Assembly (NCBI GenBank): GCA_015222805.1
Contig: JADFVZ010000056.1
Span: forward strand, 1 to 64,000
Source: Pseudomonadota bacterium
GTDB taxonomy: Bacteria; Pseudomonadota; Gammaproteobacteria; Xanthomonadales; SZUA-36
Direction: 5' to 3'
DNA: 64,000 bases
This document shows positions 1-8,126 of the stretch, piece by piece (position 1 is the first letter of the stretch; the number at the start of each line of letters is the position of its first letter). Both the position numbers and the translations under genes were made by a program. The notes below the pieces were generated by a model, which was given only the letters and a program-made list of their open reading frames with translations, was not told where the DNA came from and searched no databases.

Positions 1-513
1 CAGGAACCTGCAGATTACCTTGAAGGCTCTGTCGATCAGGCGGACAGCCCATCTGCTGTTATTGAGCATTCAATGGATGATTTCGGCATTCCTTATTTTG
101 ATTACGGGGTGGAGTTGAGCGCCCCTTGCCGGGGTGTTGTGGTGTGGGCAATGATTAAAGAAATCGGTGTTGATGGAATGCGCCAACGGGTTAGGCTGCA
201 TAACGATATGGCAAAATATATCGCGGCTGAGGCAAAAACACATCCCAATCTTGAATTGCTGCTGGAACCCACTTTATCAATCTGCTGTTTTCGTTATGTG
301 GATTCCGGGGTCGCGGACCTGGATATATTAAACCAGCACCTGCATCGTCGCCTGGTGCGTGAGAACGAATATATGCCAAGCACCACTCGTGTAAATGGCA
401 AGCTGGCACTGCGCCCCTGTTATATCGGCGCGCGTCATCAGCAAGTGCAGGCGGAAGAGTTGGTAAAAGAAGTTCTTAGGATGGGCAGGGCGTTGGTTGA
501 AGAACAAAATTAG
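1..513 (+). CDS. PLP-dependent group II amino-acid decarboxylase, C-terminal part
   Basis: The reading frame is open from base 1, so the gene begins outside the window; the first internal ATG at 73 is not a real start. The visible 170 residues match the C-terminal small domain of group II pyridoxal-phosphate decarboxylases (aromatic amino acid, tyrosine or glutamate-type). Typical segments are YFDYGVELSAPCRG near the former large-domain junction, a W-A-x-I-K-E-x-G-x-x-G stretch with following M/L-x-x-H, and the terminal STTRVNGKLALRPCYIGARH. The PLP lysine and most of the active site lie upstream of the window, so the substrate cannot be called. The family normally releases CO2 from an amino acid in the cytoplasm. 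The gene is followed by a repeat cluster and by an operon on the opposite strand, so it is probably the last gene of its unit. Confidence 0.85.
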   Translation, partial: QEPADYLEGSVDQADSPSAVIEHSMDDFGIPYFDYGVELSAPCRGVVVWAMIKEIGVDGMRQRVRLHNDMAKYIAAEAKTHPNLELLLEPTLSICCFRYVDSGVADLDILNQHLHRRLVRENEYMPSTTRVNGKLALRPCYIGARHQQVQAEELVKEVLRMGRALVEEQN

Positions 514-547
514 GCTGGTATCTCCTTCGAAATGGCATGGTGCACAA

Positions 548-667
548 GGAGATCCCGGCGCGAAGGCCGGGACGACAACCAATATTGGTCATCCCGGGCT
601 TGATCCGGGACCTCCAGATGAATAGTGCGGTACTCAGTGAGAACCCGGCTCGGGGGCCGGGACGACA
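548..667. repeat. Cluster of three REP-like palindromic units
   Basis: Three related GC-rich units occupy most of the gap after the decarboxylase. Unit 1 (548-576) starts GGAGATCCCGGC and ends CCGGGACGAC. Unit 2 (588-615) reads GTCATCCCGGGCTTGATCCG and ends GGGACCTCC; it is the approximate reverse complement of unit 1, so the two form a long imperfect hairpin. Unit 3 (about 639-666) repeats the unit 1 orientation. Such GTCATCCCGGGC...CCGGGA units are a common intergenic repeat type in proteobacteria. Lying between two convergent genes, the hairpin may also stop transcription from both sides. This family is unrelated in sequence to the palindromes of 14-33 kb. Confidence 0.7.
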
Positions 668-675
668 GAATGTTA

Positions 676-1458
676 TCAGGCGATCTTGAGGATAAATTTA
701 AACGCCAGCGAAAACACCAGGAATGAGAGGAAAAATGGAAACATCCAGCCGTGCATCCAGCCTGGGCCGACTTCCAGGATTTTATTCTCCCTGAAATTAA
801 ACATTACCTGATCAATATTGCTGTCTGCCGGCAGGTAACCCATTGGATTACCTATTATCCAGTTCCACCATTGTTTCTTATGCACAACAGGTGAAATGTC
901 ATTGGCGGATACGGTAAGGATGTTATCAGTGCCGTGGTTGAAGATCAGGTCATTTCCTTCTGCAGGCCAGGCAAATCCCCAGACCTGGTCATCTGCACCC
1001 CAGCTCACCCGGTCTGTATTTTCCCAGTTGTAATCAGCTTGATTGAACCCGGAATCCAGCGTTGTATGTACTTCAGCAAGGTAGCTGTCGCCAGCTTCAG
1101 GCTGGACCAGGCTATAGCTGTTTGATAACCAGGCGAGCATGAAAATCACGGGTATTGATACCAGCAGGGCAGGACCCAATGCGGCACCTAATTGCTGGAA
1201 AGCCAGCTTCAGGGTTCTGCCAACCAGTGGCATGAGTTCATTCATCTCCCCTTCAAAATCCGCCATTTTTTTCTGGTTGGTTTTAACCTGCGCTTTCAAA
1301 CCCTGGATTTTTTCCTGATTGGAGAAGCGCTTAAATAATGCCATGCTGCCATAACCGGCCAGCAGTCCCCAGATGATCAGTTTGATCAATTCGGGGAGGA
1401 ACGCCATTAAACGGTCCAGGATATCGAATACAGGTGCCGGCAGATCAAAAAAACCCAT
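676..1458 (-). CDS. EMC3/TMCO1 (DUF106)-like membrane protein
   Basis: 260 residues. One hydrophobic helix at about 21-40 is followed by a charged coiled-coil stretch (about 45-75, rich in K, Q and E), a second helix (about 88-112), a roughly 115-residue Trp- and Asp-rich hydrophilic domain, and a final helix at about 235-258. The TM-coil-TM order and the PALLVSIPVIFMLAWL segment resemble the DUF106/EMC3 branch of the YidC/Oxa1/Get1 insertase superfamily; I infer the relation by eye and the match is weak. The hydrophilic insert between the last two helices is the distinguishing part. It is the last gene of the leftward operon, 4 bp after the small membrane gene, in a cluster of AlkP-superfamily lipoproteins. 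A role in inserting or supporting envelope proteins is conceivable but unproven. Confidence 0.5.
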   Translation of the reverse strand: MGFFDLPAPVFDILDRLMAFLPELIKLIIWGLLAGYGSMALFKRFSNQEKIQGLKAQVKTNQKKMADFEGEMNELMPLVGRTLKLAFQQLGAALGPALLVSIPVIFMLAWLSNSYSLVQPEAGDSYLAEVHTTLDSGFNQADYNWENTDRVSWGADDQVWGFAWPAEGNDLIFNHGTDNILTVSANDISPVVHKKQWWNWIIGNPMGYLPADSNIDQVMFNFRENKILEVGPGWMHGWMFPFFLSFLVFSLAFKFILKIA

Positions 1459-1462
1459 AACT

Positions 1463-1756
1463 TTAGTCGTCCTGTTTGGGGTCGGTTATGACTGCATCTA
1501 CAACTTCATCCGCATTTTCGGAAGTTTCACTTCCGTTATCATTGTTTTCTTCAACCGCTGGTTTTTTCTTGCCACGTTTTAGCATTTTACGAATAGGCCA
1601 GAACAATATTGCACCAATTGCGACAACTACAGTCACGATTATGCCAATGAGTGAGCCAATAACCGGTATACCGGCGCCTGGTCCAATATAAGCATGGGCA
1701 GTGCTGGCAATGAGCACGAGTAGGACAGCCAGTACGGGTCGGAAAATCGCTTGCAT
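1463..1756 (-). CDS. Small membrane protein with IGPGAG motif
   Basis: 97 residues: a cleavable-looking signal peptide (about 1-22, ending AHA), then the motif YIGPGAGIPVIGSLIG, one strong transmembrane helix (about 30-52), a FWPIRKMLKRGKKK basic stop-transfer segment, and an acidic, Asn/Glu/Asp-rich tail to residue 97. I recall small proteins of this IGPGAG type beside alkaline-phosphatase-family genes in other proteobacteria, but no function is known to me. Here it lies 4 bp upstream of the EMC3-like gene and about 130 bp downstream of the sulfotransferase, so it is probably part of the same transcript. The start has an AGAG purine stretch about 7-10 bp upstream. Confidence 0.65.
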   Translation of the reverse strand: MQAIFRPVLAVLLVLIASTAHAYIGPGAGIPVIGSLIGIIVTVVVAIGAILFWPIRKMLKRGKKKPAVEENNDNGSETSENADEVVDAVITDPKQDD

Positions 1757-1888
1757 AAGTAACTCCAGAGAATGAATGTGATTAAATATCAGGGCGCATT
1801 ATAACCGCCCGCGGGTTAAAAACGTAGTGCTGTCAGTTCGGGCTTCAGGGGTTGCCAGTTGTACCAATGGACAGCCCCGGGTTTATGG

Positions 1889-3001
1889 TCAAATGTTGTT
1901 ATAACCAAGCTGGGCAGCAATATCTCCACATACTTCAGTAATAATATCGCGTTCAGCCTGGCTAAAGGATGGTTGATAGTAATCTGGCGGCGTTAGTTTC
2001 TCGATATATTGAGCCCGCTGTGCAGTGAAACTTGCCGAATCCAGCTTACAATGCTCCAGCATTTCATCAATGATGTGTCCTGAGTCCGAACAAAGATCTT
2101 CGTAACGGAATATATAGCAGGCTGCTTTTAAATCCGGACTGGCATTCAGCTGGTTTAACAGGTGCTCATAGGTGCTTCGCCATAACCAGGCGAGCCCCAG
2201 GACCTCGTCACAGTGTTCCCAGGCATCCTCAATTTTAGTGATGGCCTGTTTGTCACCATAATTTATTGCTCGCCTGCCAGGGCCAAATTCCCAGTGTCCG
2301 GCAAACTGTAACTGTTCTCCGATCCTCGGGTCGGACCTGGCAGCGCGGATAAAGAACTGGTGCTGTTTGCCCAAAGATGCAATATGGTTAATTGGATCAC
2401 GCACCGGAATGACAAACCGGGCTGTTGGTGAAAGTTTATGTATATAGGCAATCCGGCCTATATTGTAATTACCCTTGGCCAGGTAACGTTTGGCTTCACG
2501 TACCAGCAGTAATTTCTGCAGGTGTTCAGTGTAAAACTTTTCAAATACCGGCAGGCTGGTTTGCTGGTCGAGGACATTTGACTGCCTCGGATCGTGTGTC
2601 TGGGGAAAGAAATGATTCCACAGCACTTCCTCTACTGCCTCAGGGCTTTCCTGGGAAACCAGGATACGATCCTTATGGGCACGTTCTTCCAGCCTGGGCT
2701 CAATCACCTGGGAACGCTGGCGCAGGTAGTTGCGCCAGTAGGGGGTCCATACCCAGGGGAAATCACTGTAACGGTGGGAGGTGGTGTCAGGATGCTCATT
2801 CAGCATTTCAGTCACAATTGTGGTGCCGGCCCGGGCTAATGAGGTGACATATACAGGCGATTCGATTTTTATCTCATCGAGTTCATCACCGAGAATACCG
2901 GTTTCAAAGTTTCCAAGCCGTTTCCACATGTTCTCGGTTGCCTTGACAGTGCGTGACTGCCAATAGAGGCTACTGGGAACTTTCAGGTTATCAGTACTCA
3001 T
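1889..3001 (-). CDS. Sulfotransferase family protein
   Basis: About 370 residues from the ATG at 3001, which follows the stop of the upstream gene by one base; the longer frame from 3049 would overlap that gene and adds only a low-complexity leader. Residues about 53-61 (TSLARAGTT) form the 5'-phosphosulfate-binding loop, and FVIPVRDPINHIAS (about 194-208) is the 3'-phosphate-binding motif of PAPS-dependent sulfotransferases. The enzyme should transfer sulfate from PAPS to a hydroxyl or amine acceptor in the cytoplasm or at the inner membrane face. Its place inside an operon of AlkP-superfamily lipoproteins suggests that one partner adds sulfate to a surface molecule while others act on sulfate or phosphate esters. 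The acceptor cannot be read from the sequence. Confidence 0.85.
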   Translation of the reverse strand: MSTDNLKVPSSLYWQSRTVKATENMWKRLGNFETGILGDELDEIKIESPVYVTSLARAGTTIVTEMLNEHPDTTSHRYSDFPWVWTPYWRNYLRQRSQVIEPRLEERAHKDRILVSQESPEAVEEVLWNHFFPQTHDPRQSNVLDQQTSLPVFEKFYTEHLQKLLLVREAKRYLAKGNYNIGRIAYIHKLSPTARFVIPVRDPINHIASLGKQHQFFIRAARSDPRIGEQLQFAGHWEFGPGRRAINYGDKQAITKIEDAWEHCDEVLGLAWLWRSTYEHLLNQLNASPDLKAACYIFRYEDLCSDSGHIIDEMLEHCKLDSASFTAQRAQYIEKLTPPDYYQPSFSQAERDIITEVCGDIAAQLGYNNI

Positions 3002-3002
3002 T

Positions 3003-5033
3003 TTAATTCTGTTTTTTTGCCTTTTCCTGTTGCCAGTGTTCACGTGCATATGCCGCTACCTGGGCGATCTGGGCAATAGGCTGTTCAGGTTTGAAACTGG
3101 TGAACAATACCCCGGGTACGGCTTCAGGGGTAATGCAATGGTCACCACTCCATTTTTTGGCATTGGGTTCAATTAAATCTGTCGGTACTGCCCCCAGGGT
3201 TGTTTGCCAGGAAGCCCTGAAAACAGGCTCATATCCAACAACCATGTCAGGTGCATCTCCATTGGCGTTACCTGCATAAATAACATCCCCATCAAAAATT
3301 TGTCTGATGACCCTTGTTTCAATTTTCGCAACAGCATCCACTTCTGAATCCGCTCCTGGATCTGCAAGCGTATCCTCATCTGTTTCATCAATTACTTCAT
3401 TAAATACCCATTGGGGCAATTCCTTCATCAGCCGGGCTTTGATAACCCGTGCTTCTGGATCTTCAACAATGCCATGGGCTTCCCGGCCCTTGCGGTTGAT
3501 ATATAAGCCGTTCAAACCCAGTGCGTAGGCAGTGGATTTACTCCAGTCGACGTTGCTGAAGGCAATGCCAGACTCTGTTTTCCCGGATTTCAGCACCAGG
3601 TAATCGTGGTCTACCAACCAACGATTCAGGTTAACCGCCCAGCGGAATGGTGCAAAACCGTGATCACTGAGTACAATCAGTCGGTCATTCGGCCCCATTT
3701 CAGCCATTACTTTGCCGAGAATACGATCAGCTTCTTTGTAAATCCACTCAATTGCACCGCGTGCCTGTTCATCAGTTTCAGGATATAAAGGGTGTTTGTC
3801 ATCCAGCCCCCGATAAAACATGTGGGAGACCCTGTCGGTTTGGACAAAGACACCAACGAGGACTTCTGAGTCATTTTTTTCCATGGCATCGAAAAACATG
3901 GCTTCACGTTCATCCAGGTTGGTTTTCAGCATCTCCAGCCAGGTTTTGTCAGATATATGATCTTCGTTCAATGACCAGGTTTCTTCCGGCATGCCGATGG
4001 TGTGGTACAGGCCAATACGGGCCGCCAGCTTGGCAGCGTAGTCGGGCGGAGAGCTAATTGGCACAACCGGAGCCTCCGGGTCAATGTTGATTGGTGAAAC
4101 GTATAACTGCGGACGTGGATAACCGGCAACAAGATTAAGACGCACGATGCCGGTGACTGAAATTGGACCAAGTACATCGAACTCAACTCGAATCCACTCA
4201 GACCACTCGCCAACGGTCAGCTCGATAGTTTGATCGGAGAGTTGAATGATTGCGCCTTCGCCGGCAGGTTCCAGTATTAATGCAGTAGACAGCGGTTTGT
4301 GTTCTTCATGAATCGGATCAGTCGGCCCTTCCAGGCTGGTTTCAATATGACCGCTGCGATTGGGCCGCATACGGACCACGCGTGAACTGGATGTCCCGGC
4401 AGCGGCAACCGGCCGGGTGGTATACAGGGTATAAGTTCCCTGGGTACCTAGCAGGTCCGGCACACCCATACCAGCCATCATCCGGTGGATCGGGTCAGGC
4501 GGGTAGGTAACCGGCACCCGGATTACGGTACTGCGTCCACCGGCTGTTTCCACATCTGTCCAGAACGGGCTGCCCTGGCGACGATTGATAATTTCACCCT
4601 CATCCAGTGGCAGGTTCAAGCCAAAAATATTCAGTACGTTCTCTGGTGGCCGGGTAGTAGAAATAGAGAAGTCCGGGCTATAGGTATCAGCATCCCGGCG
4701 CAGGAAATCATAAATCCCATGTTCTCCCGGGGACATGCCGGTAGCAAAACTTGACCAGGCGACGGGTGACTGTGGCGGGTTTGATGTGGCCAGCGGATGA
4801 AAAGCACCCTGTTTAGCCAGCCTGGTGAAGTTCGGCAATACGCCGGCATCCATCCATTGTTGTGCCAGGTTGGGATCCATGCCGTCAAAACCGACAATAA
4901 TCAGGCGCGATTCGGCTGGACTGTTATCCTGTGCCTTGCCGCAGCCAGCTAGTGCCAGGACAAATGAGACAGTGATAAGCAGGACCGCGAGCTTGCATAT
5001 GTAGCGAGGGGAAAGAGAATTAATTTTCATCAT
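3003..5033 (-). CDS. Alkaline phosphatase / type I phosphodiesterase-family lipoprotein
   Basis: 676 residues with a lipoprotein signal (LALAGC, lipid Cys31). The first metal ligand motif GFDGMDP lies at 48-54, the nucleophile segment NPPQSPVAWSSFATG with the following H-G-I-Y-D-F comes soon after, and the second metal motif SDHGFAPF is near residue 455. This is the nucleotide pyrophosphatase/phosphodiesterase branch of the AlkP superfamily, with a Ser (Q-S-P) as likely nucleophile rather than formylglycine. A beta-rich insert at roughly 210-300 (E-L-T-V-G-E-W-S-E-W) separates the two halves. It should act in the periplasm or on the outer surface as a phosphoester or related hydrolase. It overlaps the upstream gene by 14 bp and abuts the sulfotransferase, so they are co-translated. 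The substrate is unknown. Confidence 0.85.
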   Translation of the reverse strand: MMKINSLSPRYICKLAVLLITVSFVLALAGCGKAQDNSPAESRLIIVGFDGMDPNLAQQWMDAGVLPNFTRLAKQGAFHPLATSNPPQSPVAWSSFATGMSPGEHGIYDFLRRDADTYSPDFSISTTRPPENVLNIFGLNLPLDEGEIINRRQGSPFWTDVETAGGRSTVIRVPVTYPPDPIHRMMAGMGVPDLLGTQGTYTLYTTRPVAAAGTSSSRVVRMRPNRSGHIETSLEGPTDPIHEEHKPLSTALILEPAGEGAIIQLSDQTIELTVGEWSEWIRVEFDVLGPISVTGIVRLNLVAGYPRPQLYVSPINIDPEAPVVPISSPPDYAAKLAARIGLYHTIGMPEETWSLNEDHISDKTWLEMLKTNLDEREAMFFDAMEKNDSEVLVGVFVQTDRVSHMFYRGLDDKHPLYPETDEQARGAIEWIYKEADRILGKVMAEMGPNDRLIVLSDHGFAPFRWAVNLNRWLVDHDYLVLKSGKTESGIAFSNVDWSKSTAYALGLNGLYINRKGREAHGIVEDPEARVIKARLMKELPQWVFNEVIDETDEDTLADPGADSEVDAVAKIETRVIRQIFDGDVIYAGNANGDAPDMVVGYEPVFRASWQTTLGAVPTDLIEPNAKKWSGDHCITPEAVPGVLFTSFKPEQPIAQIAQVAAYAREHWQQEKAKKQN

Positions 5034-6525
5034 CAGGTGCTTCTGTATAGTCGTCCGAATCAGACCCGCTGATATCGGAAAAGTTTATAATTTCACTGTT
5101 TGCTTCTGCAGGCTTTATTTTACCAGTGTCGTTGTCATTTCCCTGCAGGTAACCAATAGCTTTCAGGTGCTGCAGTTGTTCTTTGTTAATTTCAGGGGCG
5201 AGGCCAATGCTGGTGCTGGCGAGGTTGATATAATCTCCGGTTAACTGATCAAAGTGCAGCACCAGTTCATCGGACTGAATCAGGTTTTTCTCCAGTGGGT
5301 CAATAGCAAGGTCAAAGTACCTGCTCTCATCATTGACAGTATTCCATATCGACTTGCTATTACCGTCCCTGACGGCGATCTGTTCCGGTCCATAGGCCAT
5401 GTTTGAAGCGTAGAGCGCCCGTTCTGCATGTTTTTCAGCATTATCAAGCAGCATGCCAGGTAATATACCAGCGTCGATGTCTATGTTAAGCCAGTTAAGT
5501 ATGCTTGGGGCAATGTCTATCAGGCTGACAGGGTTTTCGATAAGGCGCCCCGTCTTGTCTGCGGGGTTCCATACCAGCACCGGTACATGCAGGAGTTCCT
5601 GGTACATGCTGTTTCCATGCCCAAAACCGGCAATTCCGCGGGGATCATGATTATCTTTCAAGGCCTGCCGGCGGTGATCATGGAATTCTTCACCGTGATC
5701 GGAATAAACCACTACCAGGGTATCATCCAGATACCCCTGTTCCTCCAGGATTTCCATTGTACTGGCTATACTATCCCTGAGACCAAGCACAGCCTGTGTA
5801 TAGATTAAATACCGCCGACAGACCTTGTCTTTAACTCCTTTTTTACAGGCTTGTAACTGATTCCAGTCCAGTCCCTGCTGGATTTGTTCTGGTGTAAGCC
5901 TGGAAAAATAATCTTTTTTCTTTTTTGAAGTGTGCTGGTTATGGGCTTCCATGTAATGGAGGTAGGCAAAGTTGCGGCGGTCTGGATTTGATTCAGCCCA
6001 GTCAATTACATACTGTTCAAACCAGTTATCAATCTCTTCCCTTGTTTTAAGCTGGGCTATATTTTTAAAGCCGCGTTGCATTCCAAATTTCAGGGACAGC
6101 CAGGGGTGAGCACTGGCAGCACGGGAACGAAAACCTTGTTCAGTCATTCTTTCTGCTACAGTTTTAACCCCAGCATGAATTGCAGTTGGTGTTTGCAGCT
6201 TGAGGTTGGCGATTTCTGCAGGAAAACGACCTGCGCCGTGCTGGTTTGGAAAATAGCCGGTTAATACAGTTGAAACCGCAGGAATAGTCCAGGGTGAAAC
6301 TGATTGTGCCTGTTGGTAAATTCGTGCTTTTTTCAGCCATGGGCTGAGACGGTCTGAATATTGATGTTGGTCCGGGGCAAAAAAAGTGTCTGCCCGAACC
6401 GTATCAATAGCGATCAGCACAAGGTGTTTAATCTGTTTGTCAGTAGATTCAGCTGTATCCTCGACATTCGCTTTACACGCTGCCAGTATCAATACTAGCA
6501 GTAAGCAGGCAAGCTTATACTTCAT
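5020..6525 (-). CDS. Sulfatase-like (AlkP superfamily) lipoprotein
   Basis: 501 residues with a lipobox LAAC (Cys17). The metal-binding start motif IAIDTVRADT (Asp41) and the segment SVSPWTIPAVSTVLTG place Thr80 where sulfatases carry the modified Cys/Ser; the C/S-x-P-S-R formylglycine motif is absent, so a Thr nucleophile (phosphohydrolase, transferase or unusual sulfatase) is more likely. The SDHGEEFHDH motif supplies further metal ligands. Near the C-terminus a L-x-x-I-G-Y-L motif occurs, followed by an acidic Ser/Asp-rich tail. It overlaps the upstream sulfatase-like gene by 4 bp (ATGA) and the downstream AlkP gene by 14 bp, indicating translational coupling in a single operon. Confidence 0.82.
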   Translation of the reverse strand: MKYKLACLLLVLILAACKANVEDTAESTDKQIKHLVLIAIDTVRADTFFAPDQHQYSDRLSPWLKKARIYQQAQSVSPWTIPAVSTVLTGYFPNQHGAGRFPAEIANLKLQTPTAIHAGVKTVAERMTEQGFRSRAASAHPWLSLKFGMQRGFKNIAQLKTREEIDNWFEQYVIDWAESNPDRRNFAYLHYMEAHNQHTSKKKKDYFSRLTPEQIQQGLDWNQLQACKKGVKDKVCRRYLIYTQAVLGLRDSIASTMEILEEQGYLDDTLVVVYSDHGEEFHDHRRQALKDNHDPRGIAGFGHGNSMYQELLHVPVLVWNPADKTGRLIENPVSLIDIAPSILNWLNIDIDAGILPGMLLDNAEKHAERALYASNMAYGPEQIAVRDGNSKSIWNTVNDESRYFDLAIDPLEKNLIQSDELVLHFDQLTGDYINLASTSIGLAPEINKEQLQHLKAIGYLQGNDNDTGKIKPAEANSEIINFSDISGSDSDDYTEAPDDEN

Positions 6526-7907
6526 TGAGTATATCCCAGACCCTGCAGCTCTTTTAGCGCCTCAGAATTAAGTTCGGCAGATTGTGCCTCGCCCTCATTT
6601 TCGAGGAAGGCATCGACAGAATCACTGAGGAAGTAATACAGCGATTCAGATTTTTTCAACGGTATGGCTGTTAACTTGTTAGAGTCAGTAACTGTTGAAA
6701 ATAGCTTATTCTTACCTTTCCTGTGCTGGAGCTTGAACTCACCCAGATAAACTGCCAAATCATCGGGGTCGTACCAGCGCTGGGTTTTCTCGTCTGGTTT
6801 TTCCATAAGGTTGACTTCAGAATAATATAGCCTGTCTTTGCCATCTTCCGGGCTGTTCAACGGATACAGCGGACGACCCGCTATGCCGCCAGGGATTTTA
6901 AGCCCCGTTGCTTTGAGGATGGTCGGGGTAATGTCTATAATACCGACCCGTTGTTCAACAACAGCCGGTTCCGGGTTGCGGAAGTCTACAATCACCATCG
7001 GTACCCGCAATACGCTTTCCCAGAGCAGGGCGCCGTGGCCGAAGTGTCCGTTTTCTCCCATTCCCTGTCCATGGTCGGCAACAATAATAAGTACTGTATT
7101 ATCCAGGTTGCCACGGGCTTTCAGGGTTTCTATCAAGGTGCCGACATACTGGTCAGCCAGCTCGATTTCACCGGCATAGATTTGGCGCATGGCATCAATG
7201 TCACTATCGGGGAATCCAATTTGGCGTGCATTGGTGATTTGCTGCATGGTGACGCCATCTTTGAAACGTCCTTTGTAATCCGGGTAATTCTCTTCAAACC
7301 AGGGGGTTATATCATAGGGGCCATGCGGCTCAAACAGGTGCATCCATAAAAAGGCCGGTGACTCAGTATTGGTTGTGCCCAGCCAGTCCAGGGTGAGGGC
7401 CAGGGTTTCATTGCCGGGACGAATTGATGTCTTATCGGAAGGTTTTCGTGCGCGGTCACTGGCGGCCTCAAACCCACGATCCAGCCTGCCATGGTTGTGC
7501 ATGCCCTTAAAACTGACAAAAGAACCACTTTGATAACCGTTTTCGGTCAGTATCTGGGCGACTGTGCGGGTGTCATCATTCAGCCGATGGAAATTGCTTC
7601 GGGCGCCATGGCTGCGCGGGTAGTTGCCGGTAAGCATACTGGCGTGGGCAGGGAAGGTAGTGCCTGCTACAGACACTGCATTGAGATAACGTGTGCCCAG
7701 GCTGCTTAGTTTGTCCAGGTTGGGGGTATTGGGCAACTCATAATTATATGTATGCAAATAATCCCAGCGGGTGGTGTCAAGGGTGATTAAAACCACATCG
7801 GGTTTGTTTGCGCTTTCTTCTGAACACGCAGTAAGAAGAGCAATACTTAATAAAAACAAAGTATTAACTGTGTTTTTTGGCAAATATTTCAACAAATAAT
7901 GTAACAT
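6522..7907 (-). CDS. Sulfatase-like (AlkP superfamily) lipoprotein
   Basis: 461 residues with a signal and lipobox LTAC (Cys28). ITLDTTRWDY (Asp44) is the first metal site, VAGTTFPAHASMLTG provides Thr83/Thr84 at the nucleophile position, and ADHGQGMGENGHFGHG gives the second metal site. No formylglycine motif is present. The protein ends in L-x-x-L-G-Y-T-Q, a tail shared with other members of this cluster. It is the first gene of the leftward six-gene operon and is read from the 219-bp divergent region that also serves the rightward pair. It is probably a periplasm- or surface-facing hydrolase anchored by lipid; the ester type is not determinable. Confidence 0.82.
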   Translation of the reverse strand: MLHYLLKYLPKNTVNTLFLLSIALLTACSEESANKPDVVLITLDTTRWDYLHTYNYELPNTPNLDKLSSLGTRYLNAVSVAGTTFPAHASMLTGNYPRSHGARSNFHRLNDDTRTVAQILTENGYQSGSFVSFKGMHNHGRLDRGFEAASDRARKPSDKTSIRPGNETLALTLDWLGTTNTESPAFLWMHLFEPHGPYDITPWFEENYPDYKGRFKDGVTMQQITNARQIGFPDSDIDAMRQIYAGEIELADQYVGTLIETLKARGNLDNTVLIIVADHGQGMGENGHFGHGALLWESVLRVPMVIVDFRNPEPAVVEQRVGIIDITPTILKATGLKIPGGIAGRPLYPLNSPEDGKDRLYYSEVNLMEKPDEKTQRWYDPDDLAVYLGEFKLQHRKGKNKLFSTVTDSNKLTAIPLKKSESLYYFLSDSVDAFLENEGEAQSAELNSEALKELQGLGYTQ

Positions 7908-8064
7908 AAGTCTAAAAAAGTCCCTGGTTGACTAGGCGTATGAAATCACAAGATAAAACATGAGATACAAGAGATCCATTTTCCTATATATGACGGGTGA
8001 TTTCAAATATTATTTGTTTGTTCTTTTTTGCACCCGAAAGTTCCCGAATCGTTTGATTTAGATG

Positions 8065-8093
8065 TTCTCTCAACTAATCAAATTCGTTATAAT
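8065..8093 (+). promoter_or_regulatory. Candidate sigma-70 promoter for the rightward AlkP pair
   Basis: A consensus -10 hexamer TATAAT lies at 8088-8093, 33 bp upstream of the ATG at 8127, in the AT-rich divergent region. The corresponding -35 (TTCTCT, 8065-8070, 17-bp spacer) is weak, so an activator may be needed. The leftward promoter for the gene starting at 7907 was not identified with confidence. Confidence 0.4.
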
Positions 8094-8126
8094 CCATTGT
8101 CCTGAATTGTTTAAGAACACTTGCAT

